A stretch of DNA of 37,675 nt from UBA6115 sp964346355 (GCA_964346355.1 CAYFUH010000014.1:1-37675); one strand, 5' to 3'; positions 22,045 through 30,871 are shown, counted from the stretch's first letter. The notes: generated by a model not told the origin, from the sequence alone. Numbers and translations are program-made.

Positions 22045-22914
22045 ATGAGACAGATTACCTCGAGCATCGAGACCTTTTTCTGGAACCTGTTTAACCGCAT
22101 CCAATTCAGCGATTTTATCGACATCCTCATCATCGCGTTCCTTTTGTACAAAATATTCGAGCTCACCCAGCAAACCAGGGCAGGCCAGGTGTTTAAAGGC
22201 TTTTTGCTGCTGGTGGTCATTGGGTGGGTTTCTAACCTCCTGGGCTTCAACGCCCTCAACTGGCTCATCGGCAACATCGTCAGCAACGGCGCCATCGTGC
22301 TGCTCATCCTCTTCCAGCCGGAGTTGCGCCGTGCGCTGGAGCAGATGGGCCGCGGCGCCAAGGTGGCGCATCTGACCGAAAACCGGGACGAGTCCTCGCG
22401 CATCGTCTTTGAAATCACGCAGTGTTTGCTTGGTCTCTCCCGCCGCCGTGTCGGCGCGCTCATTGTGTTTGAGCAAAAAACGGGCCTGAAGGACTACATC
22501 GACACCGGCACGCCGCTTGATTCCAAGATTTCCGCCCCCTTAATCGCCAACGTGTTTGAGCCCAACACCCCCCTGCATGACGGCGCGATGATCATCCGGG
22601 ATGACCGCATCGTGGCGGCTGGCTGCTTCCTGTCCCTCAGTGAAAACAGCAGCCTGGGCCGGGATTTGGGCACGCGCCACCGAGCGGGCCTGGGGGTGAG
22701 CGAGGTTACCGATGCCATCGTGCTGATTGTGTCGGAAGAAACCGGCATCATCTCTATGGCGCAGGGCGGCAAACTAACCCGCCACCTGGACGCGGACAGC
22801 CTAAGCCGTGTTCTGTCCGGCATGTACAAGCACGAAAAAGTCACCTTCAAGTCCATCTTCAACAACATCACCAAGTATTTTAAAGGAAAGGCAGCGCCAA
22901 AAGGTGAGCACTGA
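22045..22914 (+). CDS. cdaA: Diadenylate cyclase CdaA
   Basis: 289-residue membrane enzyme that makes c-di-AMP from two ATP. c-di-AMP controls potassium and osmolyte uptake and cell-wall balance in Gram-positives. Three N-terminal membrane helices (about 22-95) precede the DisA_N (DAC) domain. Catalytic DGA is at 179-181 (LHDGAMIIRDDR) and RHR at 211-213 (GTRHRAGLGVSE). GAAAGGAAG upstream of the ATG acts as ribosome site. The order cdaA-cdaR is conserved in Bacillota, but the usual third gene glmM does not follow here. Confidence 0.96.
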   Translation: MRQITSSIETFFWNLFNRIQFSDFIDILIIAFLLYKIFELTQQTRAGQVFKGFLLLVVIGWVSNLLGFNALNWLIGNIVSNGAIVLLILFQPELRRALEQMGRGAKVAHLTENRDESSRIVFEITQCLLGLSRRRVGALIVFEQKTGLKDYIDTGTPLDSKISAPLIANVFEPNTPLHDGAMIIRDDRIVAAGCFLSLSENSSLGRDLGTRHRAGLGVSEVTDAIVLIVSEETGIISMAQGGKLTRHLDADSLSRVLSGMYKHEKVTFKSIFNNITKYFKGKAAPKGEH

Positions 22915-23968
22915 AACACGTCCCCAGCCCCCCCAGCCCATGCACCACGCGCTGCGCAAGCGCGTCTGGCAGGCTATCAAAAACAACTGGCAGCTCAAAC
23001 TCCTGTCGCTGCTGGTGGCTTTTGTCGTGTGGGGCGCCCTCATCAGCGAGGACCCAAACCTCACCCGGGAGAAAACCTTCACAGACGTACCGATCACCGT
23101 CACCGGGATGGAGCTCTTGCAGCGCAACGGCTTGATTGTTGTGGAAGGCCTGGACAACCTGCCGCACATTAAGATGCGGGCTTTAGTACCCCAAAAAATC
23201 TACGCGTCTGCGCACCCCGCCAATTATTCTGTACGGGTGGATGTCAGCCGCATCACTGCGCCGGGGGAGCAGACCGTGCCCATCCAAACCCTGTCCACCG
23301 GCACCTTTGGCTCTATAGAGTGGATGTCCACCAACGAAATCACCGTCAAGGTGGATGAATACATCACCAGGCGGCGCGTGCCCGTCAAGCTGGTCAAGGC
23401 CGGCCAGACGCCGGAGGGCTATTACAGCGCCAGCACCTCTGCGGACCCAAACAACGTGGTCATTTCCGGGCCCAAATCACTGGTGGAGAAGATCGACGTT
23501 GTCTCCGCCTCCTATAACCCCGCGCTGCAGGATTTGTCCGTGGGCGTGCAGTACAGCGCGGTGCCCTTCCGCCTGCTGGCAGCTGATGGGACGGAGATCA
23601 AAAGCGACCTCATCAGCGTCACCAGCGAAAACGTGCTGCTGGACACCCTATTGGTGGAGCAGGTCATCTACCCCACCAAATTTGTGGACATCAATTTAAC
23701 CGGCCTGGTAAAAGGCAAGGTGGCGGAAGGCTATCAGGTTGTGCGGGTCACCGCTGATCCGCCCCAGGTGCGCGTTGCTGCCAGCGAGGAGGAGCTGGAC
23801 AGCCTCAAGCTGCTGGATTTGTCCTCCGTGATTGATGTGGAGGGGCTCAACGACACCATCATCCGCGCGCTGCGGGTGGAAAAGCCCCAGGGCATCATGT
23901 ACATGAGTGACAACGCGGTGTATGTCACCGTTGAGATCGCGCCGGTGACTGCCGCCAAAGGCGAGTAA
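22904..23968 (+). CDS. cdaR: YbbR-domain regulator of CdaA
   Basis: 354 residues. A short Pro-rich cytoplasmic start and one membrane helix (about 27-47, LKLLSLLVAFVVWGAL) are followed by extracytoplasmic YbbR-like repeats rich in VPV/V.IT patterns (for example RRVPVKLVKAGQTPEGYY). CdaR binds CdaA and modulates c-di-AMP output. GTG at 22904, overlapping the cdaA end by 11 bases, is the likely start. GGAAAGG lies 12 bases upstream, which is long, so an ATG at 22940 is an alternative; that would keep the membrane helix. Translational coupling is likely. Confidence 0.9.
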   Translation: MSTETRPQPPQPMHHALRKRVWQAIKNNWQLKLLSLLVAFVVWGALISEDPNLTREKTFTDVPITVTGMELLQRNGLIVVEGLDNLPHIKMRALVPQKIYASAHPANYSVRVDVSRITAPGEQTVPIQTLSTGTFGSIEWMSTNEITVKVDEYITRRRVPVKLVKAGQTPEGYYSASTSADPNNVVISGPKSLVEKIDVVSASYNPALQDLSVGVQYSAVPFRLLAADGTEIKSDLISVTSENVLLDTLLVEQVIYPTKFVDINLTGLVKGKVAEGYQVVRVTADPPQVRVAASEEELDSLKLLDLSSVIDVEGLNDTIIRALRVEKPQGIMYMSDNAVYVTVEIAPVTAAKGE

Positions 23969-23970
23969 GC

Positions 23971-24930
23971 ATGAATATCATCGCGGACAGGCTGTTTGCA
24001 CTGCTGCTGGGATGGACCGGCAGCCTGTTTAACGGCTTATGGAATCTGATCACCAACAATTCTGCGGGCTTCACTGGCTTTTTGCAGCGCTTTTGGCTGC
24101 CCATGATCATCATCCTGCTTTTAGCGGGCACCGCCATTGATTACATCATCTGGCTGATTCGCTGGCGCCCCTATTATGTATGGAGTTCCTGGCTGCGCAG
24201 GGTGATTGGCAGAAGGCGGCTGGTGCAAACCCAAAGCTATATGGAGGATTTGGACCACTCCCCGCTGGATCTGCCAGAATACCAGGAGTACCAGGACCAA
24301 GCCCAGGACGCCTTTTATGACGAACCCGTCTATTTTGATTTCCCTGCCGCCACCTATCAGGAGGAGCAAACCGCGTTCGCACCGGCAGAGCAGGTGCAGC
24401 CAGTGCAACCGGCGCCTGTTGAGGAAGTCTACTACCAGCCTGAACTACCCGTGCTGGAGGAAGCGCCGGTCTTTGTGCCGCACTTGCCCTGGGAAAACCT
24501 GCGCGAGGTACCCATCGCGGATATCCCGCAGGCGGAGGATATGCCCTATACCGATCCATCAGACTGGACCGATCCCAAGATGGCGGACATCCCGTTGCAA
24601 GCCATCAACCCGCCAATGCCCCAGCAGGAAGCCTATAACCCCTCCCAACTGTATCTGGCGGAGGAGCAGCAGGCGGAGAAACCGGCGGAACAGCCCGTTT
24701 CCACCCGCCGCCGGCGTGTTGAAACCCGGCGCCAGCGCAGCGTGAACGTGCTGAAATCCATCCGCGATACCCTGTTTACCTCGGATGAAGAGATGGCCTC
24801 CATCGATAGCCTGCAGCCGCCCATTAAGCCCGAAGCAGCCTTTCACAAACCGTATTATCCGCAGGATTACGCCTACCGTGAGCAGCATCATCCCCAGCCC
24901 CAGCAGGAGCAGCAGCCGCCCAGTGAATAG
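23971..24930 (+). CDS. Membrane-anchored protein with a long Pro/Gln/Glu-rich tail, unrecognised
   Basis: 319 residues with no family I can name. Residues 1-65 hold two hydrophobic segments (about 8-27 and 43-64, LPMIIILLLAGTAIDYIIW), then an Arg-rich stop (RRVIGRRR) suggesting the remainder is cytoplasmic. Residues about 85-240 are low complexity, acidic and rich in Pro, Gln, Tyr and Glu. A basic patch STRRRRVETRRQR lies near 245-257, and the end is again Gln/Pro-rich. It begins 2 bases after cdaR and overlaps the next gene by 8 bases, so it belongs to the c-di-AMP operon in the slot where glmM usually sits. A scaffold or nucleic-acid-tethering role is possible but unproven. Confidence 0.75.
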   Translation: MNIIADRLFALLLGWTGSLFNGLWNLITNNSAGFTGFLQRFWLPMIIILLLAGTAIDYIIWLIRWRPYYVWSSWLRRVIGRRRLVQTQSYMEDLDHSPLDLPEYQEYQDQAQDAFYDEPVYFDFPAATYQEEQTAFAPAEQVQPVQPAPVEEVYYQPELPVLEEAPVFVPHLPWENLREVPIADIPQAEDMPYTDPSDWTDPKMADIPLQAINPPMPQQEAYNPSQLYLAEEQQAEKPAEQPVSTRRRRVETRRQRSVNVLKSIRDTLFTSDEEMASIDSLQPPIKPEAAFHKPYYPQDYAYREQHHPQPQQEQQPPSE

Positions 24931-26245
24931 CGTACAAGCACCCTTGCCAGAGGGGTTTATCCAATCCATCGCCCATTTGCTGCAAGCAGAATTGGGCGAC
25001 TTTTTAGATGTGATGGGTGGCGAGCCATATCGCGCGCTGCGCTTTTCTGTCCGCCGCGAAAATCCCGTGATAGAGGGGCTAAATAGCCCGGTGGCCTGGG
25101 CAAACAATGCGTATTATATCAAGCCCGGTGCGCAGCCAGGGGCGCATCCCCTGCATTGGGCCGGCGCCTACTATATTCAGGAGCCCAGCGCCATGGCCGC
25201 GGCTGCTGCCCTTGGCGCACAGCCGGGGGAGGCGGTGCTGGATGTATGCGCAGCGCCCGGCGGCAAGGCGACCCAGCTGGCGGACATGATGCAGGGGCAG
25301 GGCGTGCTGATTGCGAATGACCCGGTGCTTCCGCGGGCACGGGAACTGTCCCGCAACATCGAGCGCATGGGCATTACCAACGCGGTGGTGCTGTCCAACA
25401 CGCCTGCGCAGTTGGCCGCGGCCTTTTTAGAAACCTTTGACCGCATCCTGGTGGACGCGCCCTGCTCTGGCGAGGGCATGTTCCGCAAGGAGCCGCAGAG
25501 CATGCAGCACTGGACGCCCGACGTGCCTGCTGTGTGCGCCCTGCGGCAAGCGGATATTTTAAGCCAGGCAGCCCTGATGCTCAAGCAGGGCGGCAGCCTG
25601 GTCTACAGCACCTGTACCTTTAATGATGTGGAAAACGAAGGCGTTATTCAGGCCTTTTTACACGCCCACCCAGATTTTGTGCTGCAACCCTTCGCCTTGC
25701 CCGGTTTGCGGGAAGCCAGGGACGGCATGCTGCGCCTGTGGCCGCACCAGGTGCCCGGCGAAGGGCATTTTGTCGCGCTGATGAAAAAGCGCGGGGAAAC
25801 CCAGCGGCGAAAAGATCCAGCGCAGCAGGCCGGCAGGGATATGCTGCACGTTCAAAAAATCATCCAGGACTGGGTGCTGGATGATCTTCATATCAACCAT
25901 CAATTGGGGGATGTGTTTACGCAACTGCCCTTGGGCACACCGCCGCTTCATGGTCTGCGCGTCCTGCGCGCGGGGCTGCATATCGCGCAGCGCGTGGGCA
26001 AGACCCTCCGGCCCGATCACGCCCTGGCGCTCGCCTGCAAGCCGCGCAGCCAAGCGGCCATCACCCTGGCGGAAGCGGACGCCTACCGCAGGGGCGAAGT
26101 CATCACGGTTGCGGATCACTCCTTGTCCGGCTTTGTTGCCCCAACGTGCTCTGGCTGGCCGCTGGGCTGGGCCAAGGCTATGGAAGGGCAGCTAAAAAAC
26201 CACTACCCCAAAGGCTTGCGCAAATATTCGTTTTCATATCAATAG
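24923..26245 (+). CDS. RsmF/YebU-like rRNA (cytosine-5) methyltransferase
   Basis: 440 residues, NOL1/NOP2/sun family. Motif I LDVCAAPGGKATQL binds S-adenosylmethionine. DAPCSGEGMFRKEP and YSTCTFNDVENEG carry the two Cys of the catalytic cycle. The C-terminal part beyond about residue 300 fits the RsmF-type RNA-binding extension rather than the short RsmB form. Target is probably a 16S rRNA cytosine; the exact base is unknown. The longer open frame starting at 24785 is the wrong start: it lies inside the preceding gene and reads as chance sequence. GTG 24923 overlaps the preceding stop by 8 bases, with AGGAG about 13 bases upstream. The gene ends 1 base from the stop of a convergent gene. Confidence 0.9.
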   Translation: MNSVQAPLPEGFIQSIAHLLQAELGDFLDVMGGEPYRALRFSVRRENPVIEGLNSPVAWANNAYYIKPGAQPGAHPLHWAGAYYIQEPSAMAAAAALGAQPGEAVLDVCAAPGGKATQLADMMQGQGVLIANDPVLPRARELSRNIERMGITNAVVLSNTPAQLAAAFLETFDRILVDAPCSGEGMFRKEPQSMQHWTPDVPAVCALRQADILSQAALMLKQGGSLVYSTCTFNDVENEGVIQAFLHAHPDFVLQPFALPGLREARDGMLRLWPHQVPGEGHFVALMKKRGETQRRKDPAQQAGRDMLHVQKIIQDWVLDDLHINHQLGDVFTQLPLGTPPLHGLRVLRAGLHIAQRVGKTLRPDHALALACKPRSQAAITLAEADAYRRGEVITVADHSLSGFVAPTCSGWPLGWAKAMEGQLKNHYPKGLRKYSFSYQ

Positions 26246-26246
26246 A

Positions 26247-26705
26247 TTATAATTGGAAAAATTCTACCCGAACGCTGCTGTTCTCAACATGCATCACGGC
26301 GTATTCACCGCTGGTCAAGGCCCCGGGGTTGATGCAGTGTACCCCCGCAATCAGGTTGATCTCCTGCCTGTGGTTGTGTCCGTACACCGCGGCGCGGGCG
26401 CCCTTGGCTTTGGCGTGAAGCGCCAGTTTGGACAGCCCGCGCTTCACGCCCAATAAATGGCCATGCGCCAACAACAGTTTGATGTCCTCAAACTGCAGCA
26501 GCTGCTCATCCGGCTGCCGGCTGAACAAATCACAGTTGCCGCGCACCTCATACACCGGGCAGGCTGCGTTAAGCCTGCTGATGTCCCCGTGGCCGTCCCC
26601 CGCGAACAGCAGCGCGTCATAACCGCCCTGCACCGCAATCATCTTTTTGATGGCCATCAGGTTCTCCGTGTTCCCGTGTGAGTCACTCAACAGGAGAATC
26701 CTCAA
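26247..26705 (-). CDS. YfcE/MJ0936-type metallophosphoesterase
   Basis: 152-residue small calcineurin-like phosphodiesterase. All metal motifs are present: LLLSDSHGN (D8, H10), FAGDGHGD, VRGNCD, LAHGH and YGHNH. Known members hydrolyse generic phosphodiesters in vitro; the physiological substrate is unclear. It begins with TTG within a TTGA overlap with the stop of the RNase PH fusion, so translation is coupled. This repeats the Bacillus order rph-ysnA-ysnB, in which ysnB is this type of enzyme. Confidence 0.92.
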   Translation of the reverse strand: MRILLLSDSHGNTENLMAIKKMIAVQGGYDALLFAGDGHGDISRLNAACPVYEVRGNCDLFSRQPDEQLLQFEDIKLLLAHGHLLGVKRGLSKLALHAKAKGARAAVYGHNHRQEINLIAGVHCINPGALTSGEYAVMHVENSSVRVEFFQL

Positions 26706-28006
26706 GACAAGGCCTCCAGCAGCAGCTTCATGGCATTGGCGCGGTGGCTGATCTTGTTCTTTTCTGCCTCGCTCAACTGCGCGAAGGTCTGCCCGCCCGC
26801 GGTTTCAAACAAGGGGTCATAGCCAAAGCCGCCTGTGCCGCGTGGCTGGCGGGTAATCACGCCCTCGCAGGTGCCGGTAAAGGTCCTGGTCGGGCCAAAG
26901 GGGGAGGCTAAGGCCAGCACGCTCACAAAGCGCGCGTCACGCCTGTCTACCTGCTCCATCAACTCCAGCAGGCGGCGGTTATTGGCCTCATCATCCCCGT
27001 GTTTGCCGGCAAAGCGCGCACTGTTCACGCCGGGCGCGCCATCCAGGGTGGCAACCTCCAGGCCAGAATCATCCGCCAGGCTTAAATAGCCGGTCGCTTC
27101 GCATACAGCTTCGGCTTTGAGGATGGCATTGTCACGGAAGGTCTGGCCTGTCTCCTCAATCTCATCCATGAACCCGGCCTCCCGCATGCCAATGACATGA
27201 TAGCGGCTGCCCAGCATGTGCCGCAATTCCTCAATCTTGTGCGCGTTGGCACTGGCCAAAACCAGGGTTTGCTTTTGCTGTATCAAGGCAGCGCGCTCAC
27301 CCAGCGCTTCTTTTTGAAGACCCATCAACAAGCGGATGCCTTTTTGGGCCAACTCCAGCAACTCACTCAGTGTGCTCACGGGGAAGGCTGCGCCCTCGCC
27401 GGTGCCCTGCACCTCGATTAAGCCCAGTTCCTCATTCATCACAAAGTTCATGTCCGCCTGCGCCTGGCTGTCCTCGACATAGCACAGATCAAGCAGGGCC
27501 ATCCCTTCAACCAGCCCGCAGCTGACAGCGGCGACCTGGCTTTTAATGGGGGATTCCTTCAGGTGCCCTTGCTGGATGAGTTTGTCAATGGCCAGGCACA
27601 ACGCGACAAAGCCGCCGGTGATGGCTGCTGTGCGTGTGCCGCCGTCCGCCTCCAGCACATCGCAGTCAATGGTGATGGTGCGCTCGCCCAGGCGGTTCAA
27701 ATCAATCGCCTGGCGCAGGGACCTGCCAATCAGCCTGCTGATCTCCACCCCGCGGCTGTCGCGGCGCACGCCGTCCCTGGCCTTGCGCCTTCCTGTGGAC
27801 GCTGGCAGCATGGCATATTCCGCGGTCAGCCAGCCCTGCCCCTTCCCGCGCAGGAAGGGGGGAACGCTGCTGTCAACGGAGGCGGTCACAATAATCCGTG
27901 TGCCGCCGCAGGAAATCAAACAGCTGCCGTCCGCTGTGCCCACAAAGTCCGTCTGGATGCTGCAGGGCCGGAGCTGATCTGCGCTTCTTTGGTCAATTCG
28001 TTCCAT
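26702..28006 (-). CDS. Fusion: RNase PH plus XTP/dITP diphosphatase (RdgB/HAM1)
   Basis: 434 residues. The first 240 or so are RNase PH, the phosphorolytic 3' exonuclease that trims tRNA precursors: RPCSIQTDFVGTADGS, TGRRKARDGVRRDSRG and DCDVLEADGGTRTAAITGG. After a short linker, from about 246 the HAM1 domain begins: LVLASANAHKIEEL, ADDSGLEV, FGYDPLF and the nucleotide-binding SHRANAM. It hydrolyses non-canonical purine triphosphates (XTP, ITP, dITP). In Bacillus these are adjacent genes (rph, ysnA); here they are one open frame. ATG 28006 is chosen because AAGGGAG lies just upstream; the TTG at 28024 lacks a site. No clear own promoter: read-through from yajC is possible. Confidence 0.93.
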   Translation of the reverse strand: MERIDQRSADQLRPCSIQTDFVGTADGSCLISCGGTRIIVTASVDSSVPPFLRGKGQGWLTAEYAMLPASTGRRKARDGVRRDSRGVEISRLIGRSLRQAIDLNRLGERTITIDCDVLEADGGTRTAAITGGFVALCLAIDKLIQQGHLKESPIKSQVAAVSCGLVEGMALLDLCYVEDSQAQADMNFVMNEELGLIEVQGTGEGAAFPVSTLSELLELAQKGIRLLMGLQKEALGERAALIQQKQTLVLASANAHKIEELRHMLGSRYHVIGMREAGFMDEIEETGQTFRDNAILKAEAVCEATGYLSLADDSGLEVATLDGAPGVNSARFAGKHGDDEANNRRLLELMEQVDRRDARFVSVLALASPFGPTRTFTGTCEGVITRQPRGTGGFGYDPLFETAGGQTFAQLSEAEKNKISHRANAMKLLLEALS

Positions 28007-28021
28007 GATGGTCTCCCTTGT

Positions 28022-28056
28022 CAATCAAAAAGCGCCCAAAATGATGCGGGCGCTTT
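28022..28056 (-). terminator. Terminator after yajC
   Basis: 9-bp stem AAAGCGCCC / GGGCGCTTT (28029-28037 with 28048-28056), 10-base loop, then TTTTTG on the minus strand. It lies between yajC and the RNase PH fusion and may be leaky, since no other promoter is evident for the latter. Confidence 0.75.
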
Positions 28057-28080
28057 GGTGTGGCGGTCACATGGCAAAAA

Positions 28081-28473
28081 TCAGGTAAGGATTTCGCCTT
28101 CGTTTTCAATGGTCACTGCTTCCACGTTGCGGATGGCCCAGCGCGCGAACACGATCTCGGTGTTACTGTGGCCTACGCTTAAGATCACGTCGTCATCCCG
28201 CAGCCCTTTGATGGTGCCGTAGATGCCGCCGATGGTGCAGACGCGGTCGCCCGGCTTCAGGTTGGCCAGCATTTCCTTGACCTTCTTGTCCTTTTTGCGC
28301 TGCGGGCGGATCATCAGGAAGTAGAACACACCAATGATTAAAATCATCGGCAGGAACATTGAAATCAGTCCGGCAGGGCTGGCAGGATCAGGCGCGCCAG
28401 GCACAGAGCCGGCGCCGGCTGCGGGGGCAGCTTCCGCCAGGGTCAGGGGCAGTTTAAGAATCCAATCAAACAT
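28081..28473 (-). CDS. yajC: Preprotein translocase accessory subunit YajC
   Basis: 130-residue single-pass membrane protein that associates with the SecDF/YidC module. After an unusually long Ala/Pro/Gly-rich N-terminal segment (about 12-40) comes the membrane helix (ISMFLPMILIIGVFYFLMI) and the family hallmark RPQRKKDKK. The small cytoplasmic domain has LKPGDRVCTIGGIYGTI. ATG 28473 has AAAGGAAG upstream; the TTG 18 bases earlier is rejected. secD/secF are not next to it. Confidence 0.93.
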   Translation of the reverse strand: MFDWILKLPLTLAEAAPAAGAGSVPGAPDPASPAGLISMFLPMILIIGVFYFLMIRPQRKKDKKVKEMLANLKPGDRVCTIGGIYGTIKGLRDDDVILSVGHSNTEIVFARWAIRNVEAVTIENEGEILT

Positions 28474-28511
28474 TTTGTGTCTTCCTTTCAAAAATCAATA
28501 CAACGTTTTTT

Positions 28512-28540
28512 AGTATAACAATCCTTGGCATCCGGCGCAA
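28512..28540 (-). promoter_or_regulatory. Promoter of yajC
   Basis: Minus-strand TTGCGC (28535-28540), 17-base spacer, TATACT (28512-28517). Confidence 0.72.
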
Positions 28541-28607
28541 GCCCAGGGGCATTTTTTGTGTGTTTTTGTGGGATGCAAGTAAATTTTTTCAGACATTCTC
28601 CTGAATA

Positions 28608-28635
28608 TTGATTATTTATCTAAATATGTTATAGT
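28608..28635 (+). promoter_or_regulatory. Promoter of the V/A-ATPase operon
   Basis: TTGATT (28608-28613), 16-base spacer, TATAGT (28630-28635), in an AT-rich patch 33 bases before the first start codon. Confidence 0.6.
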
Positions 28636-28668
28636 CTGTCTTGGGAATATAGCGTGTTGAGGTGAGCG

Positions 28669-28989
28669 ATGGCTTTTGATGTATTAAGCATTATTAAAAC
28701 CGAGGAGCAAAAGGCTTCGGAATTGCTGCAGGAAGCGCAGCAGGCAGCCAATGACATGATTAAAAACGCCGAAACCAAGGCGATAGAGGACGAGCGCAAG
28801 GCCGCGGTGGACAACCGCGCCTTGTTTCAGCAAATCCTGGATGAGCGCAAAACCCAGGTGGAAGCGCAGCTTATGGAGCAGCAGGCACAAAAGCGGGAGG
28901 CTTTGGTGACGCAGCTTAATGAGGCCAAGGCACGCGTTGCGGATGCCGCCCAATATATTATTTTCGAGGTTGTCAATGGCAATCGTTGA
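28669..28989 (+). CDS. V/A-type ATPase peripheral-stalk subunit G/H
   Basis: 106 residues, almost entirely charged coiled coil (KTEEQKASELLQEAQQAAND onward), as expected for the G/H stalk subunit (NtpF in Enterococcus, AhaH in archaea) that pairs with subunit E and ties the catalytic head to subunit I. GAGGTGAG precedes the ATG. First gene of a nine-gene operon; its end overlaps subunit I by 14 bases. Confidence 0.86.
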   Translation: MAFDVLSIIKTEEQKASELLQEAQQAANDMIKNAETKAIEDERKAAVDNRALFQQILDERKTQVEAQLMEQQAQKREALVTQLNEAKARVADAAQYIIFEVVNGNR

Positions 28990-30871
28990 TATGCAACGCC
29001 TTGAGGTGTTGACCATGAAGCGCGATCATACGCGCTTGCTTCAGTTTCTGCAGCGCGCGGGCTGTGTGCAGCTCATCCCGGTGCAGGCAGACGAGGGCCA
29101 GTTTGGCGCCATTGATTACGAGCAAAAATATCTGGCGGAGGACGCCCAAAACCGCATCAAATGGGCCATCGGCCGTCTGTCCAAATACGATACTGAGAAG
29201 CAATCCATGTTCAAACCCCTGCCGCTCGCCCCGCGCGAAGCGCTGGAGGATATGGACCTGGATGATGTGCTGCATGTTGTTTCGCAGGTGGAAGACCTGA
29301 TGCGCAAAAGCGGCGAGAAACGCGGCCATGAAACACGGCTGGACCAATTGGAAAGCCAATTGACACCCTGGCTGAATCTGGAAATTCCCGCGGATGAGCT
29401 GACCCCTACACAAACCACACGCATCTACTCCGGCAGCATGCCGTCCCGCAAATTAAACGAGTTGATCCAGGCCTGGGAAGGCCGGCCGGTTAATATCCTG
29501 CCGCTGTCCAACATCAGCGCGACCGCCTATTTTGTCGCGGTGGTGCACAAGTCAGTGGTGGAGGAATTTTTGCAGGCGCTGCGCGCGGCAGGCTACACCC
29601 CGGCTGCACCCCAGACAGGCAGCCTGACACCCCGGGCACAGCTGGACAAGATCCAGCGCGAAAAAGACGCCCTGGTGGATGAAGAAAAAGCCATCGAGGA
29701 GCAGCTGCGCGCGCTTGCAGTTCACCTGCCGCAAATGCGCCTGGCCTTTGAAAACCTTGGCGCCAAAAAGGCACGCCTGCAGGCGCAGGAAGCCATGGCG
29801 CACACCGGCAGCGTCTCCATGCTGCAAGGGTGGATCCCCAAGCCCTCTGTGGAACCTTTGCTGGACGCCATGCGCCGGGAGTTCCCCAACGCGCAGGTGA
29901 TGGTGAGCGATCCAAAAGAAGGGGATGACCCGCCGGTGCTGCTGCACAACAACCCGGTGGTCCGCCCCTATGAGGCGGTGGTGGAGGGCTTCGCCCTGCC
30001 CAAGAACGGCACCCTGGACCCAACCCCCGCCATGATGCCCTTTTTTGCCTGTTTCTTTGGCATGATGGTGTCAGACGCGGGCTACGGGCTGATGATGGCC
30101 CTGCTCATTCCCATCCTGGTGAAGGTGATGAAGCCCTCGCCCGGCGCGCGCAAGATCTTCTGGATTCTCTGCGGCGGCGGTGTCGCCACCCTGTTTTGGG
30201 GCGCGATGTACAACACCTGGTTTGGCTTCACGCCCTGGCCGTCCGTGTTTGACCCAGTCAACAACTCCCTGCCCGTAATGGGCCTGTGCATTGGCTTGGG
30301 CGCCCTGCATCTGTTTGCCGGGCTCATGGTGGGCGCAGTGCAAAACTTCAAAAACAGGGATCCGCTCAGCGCGGTATTTGACCAGTTTTCCTGGATTGTC
30401 TTAATCGTCGGGCTGGGCCTGCTCCTCTTGCCCCAAACCAAGGAGATCGGCCAGTGGATGGCCATCGGCGCTGCCGGCCTCATCCTGGTGACAGCAGGGC
30501 GGGAGAAATCCAACAACCCCTTCAAAAGGCTGGTCTCCGGCTTTGGCGCGCTGTATGGTATCACCGGGTGGATCTCCGACCTGCTCAGCTACATGCGCCT
30601 GTTTGGTATGGGCCTGGCGACGGGCGTCATCGGCATGGTCATCAACCAATTGGTGGGTATGCTGACCGGCAGCGGCATCATCGGCATGGTGATCGGCGCG
30701 GTGGTGTTCGTGGGCGCGCACCTGTTTAACGCGGCCATCAACATACTGGGCGCCTATGTGCACTCCTGCAGGCTGCAGTATATCGAATTCTTTGGCAAAT
30801 TCTACGAGGAAGGCGGCAAGCCTTTCCGACCCCTTCGTTTCGCGCCGCGCTATGTGCGGATTCACGAATAA
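28976..30871 (+). CDS. ntpI: V/A-type ATPase subunit I (membrane stator, subunit a homologue)
   Basis: 631 residues. The N-terminal half is soluble with two coiled-coil arms (about 60-110 and 215-275); the C-terminal half from about 350 has multiple membrane helices (ACFFGMMVSDAGYGLMMALL at the first, LLSYMRLFGMGLATGVIG further on). The latter segment contains the Arg that faces the rotor ring and completes the ion path. Start ATG 28976 has GAGGT 5 bases upstream inside the preceding gene. The longer open frame from 28919 would start in that gene and is rejected. Length is standard. Confidence 0.94.
   Translation: MAIVDMQRLEVLTMKRDHTRLLQFLQRAGCVQLIPVQADEGQFGAIDYEQKYLAEDAQNRIKWAIGRLSKYDTEKQSMFKPLPLAPREALEDMDLDDVLHVVSQVEDLMRKSGEKRGHETRLDQLESQLTPWLNLEIPADELTPTQTTRIYSGSMPSRKLNELIQAWEGRPVNILPLSNISATAYFVAVVHKSVVEEFLQALRAAGYTPAAPQTGSLTPRAQLDKIQREKDALVDEEKAIEEQLRALAVHLPQMRLAFENLGAKKARLQAQEAMAHTGSVSMLQGWIPKPSVEPLLDAMRREFPNAQVMVSDPKEGDDPPVLLHNNPVVRPYEAVVEGFALPKNGTLDPTPAMMPFFACFFGMMVSDAGYGLMMALLIPILVKVMKPSPGARKIFWILCGGGVATLFWGAMYNTWFGFTPWPSVFDPVNNSLPVMGLCIGLGALHLFAGLMVGAVQNFKNRDPLSAVFDQFSWIVLIVGLGLLLLPQTKEIGQWMAIGAAGLILVTAGREKSNNPFKRLVSGFGALYGITGWISDLLSYMRLFGMGLATGVIGMVINQLVGMLTGSGIIGMVIGAVVFVGAHLFNAAINILGAYVHSCRLQYIEFFGKFYEEGGKPFRPLRFAPRYVRIHE

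Noticed and set aside
24785..24922. Longer N-terminus for the RsmF-like protein
   Set aside because: This part lies inside the preceding gene and reads as Ser/Arg/Pro-rich out-of-frame sequence. The GTG at 24923 fits the start of the family.
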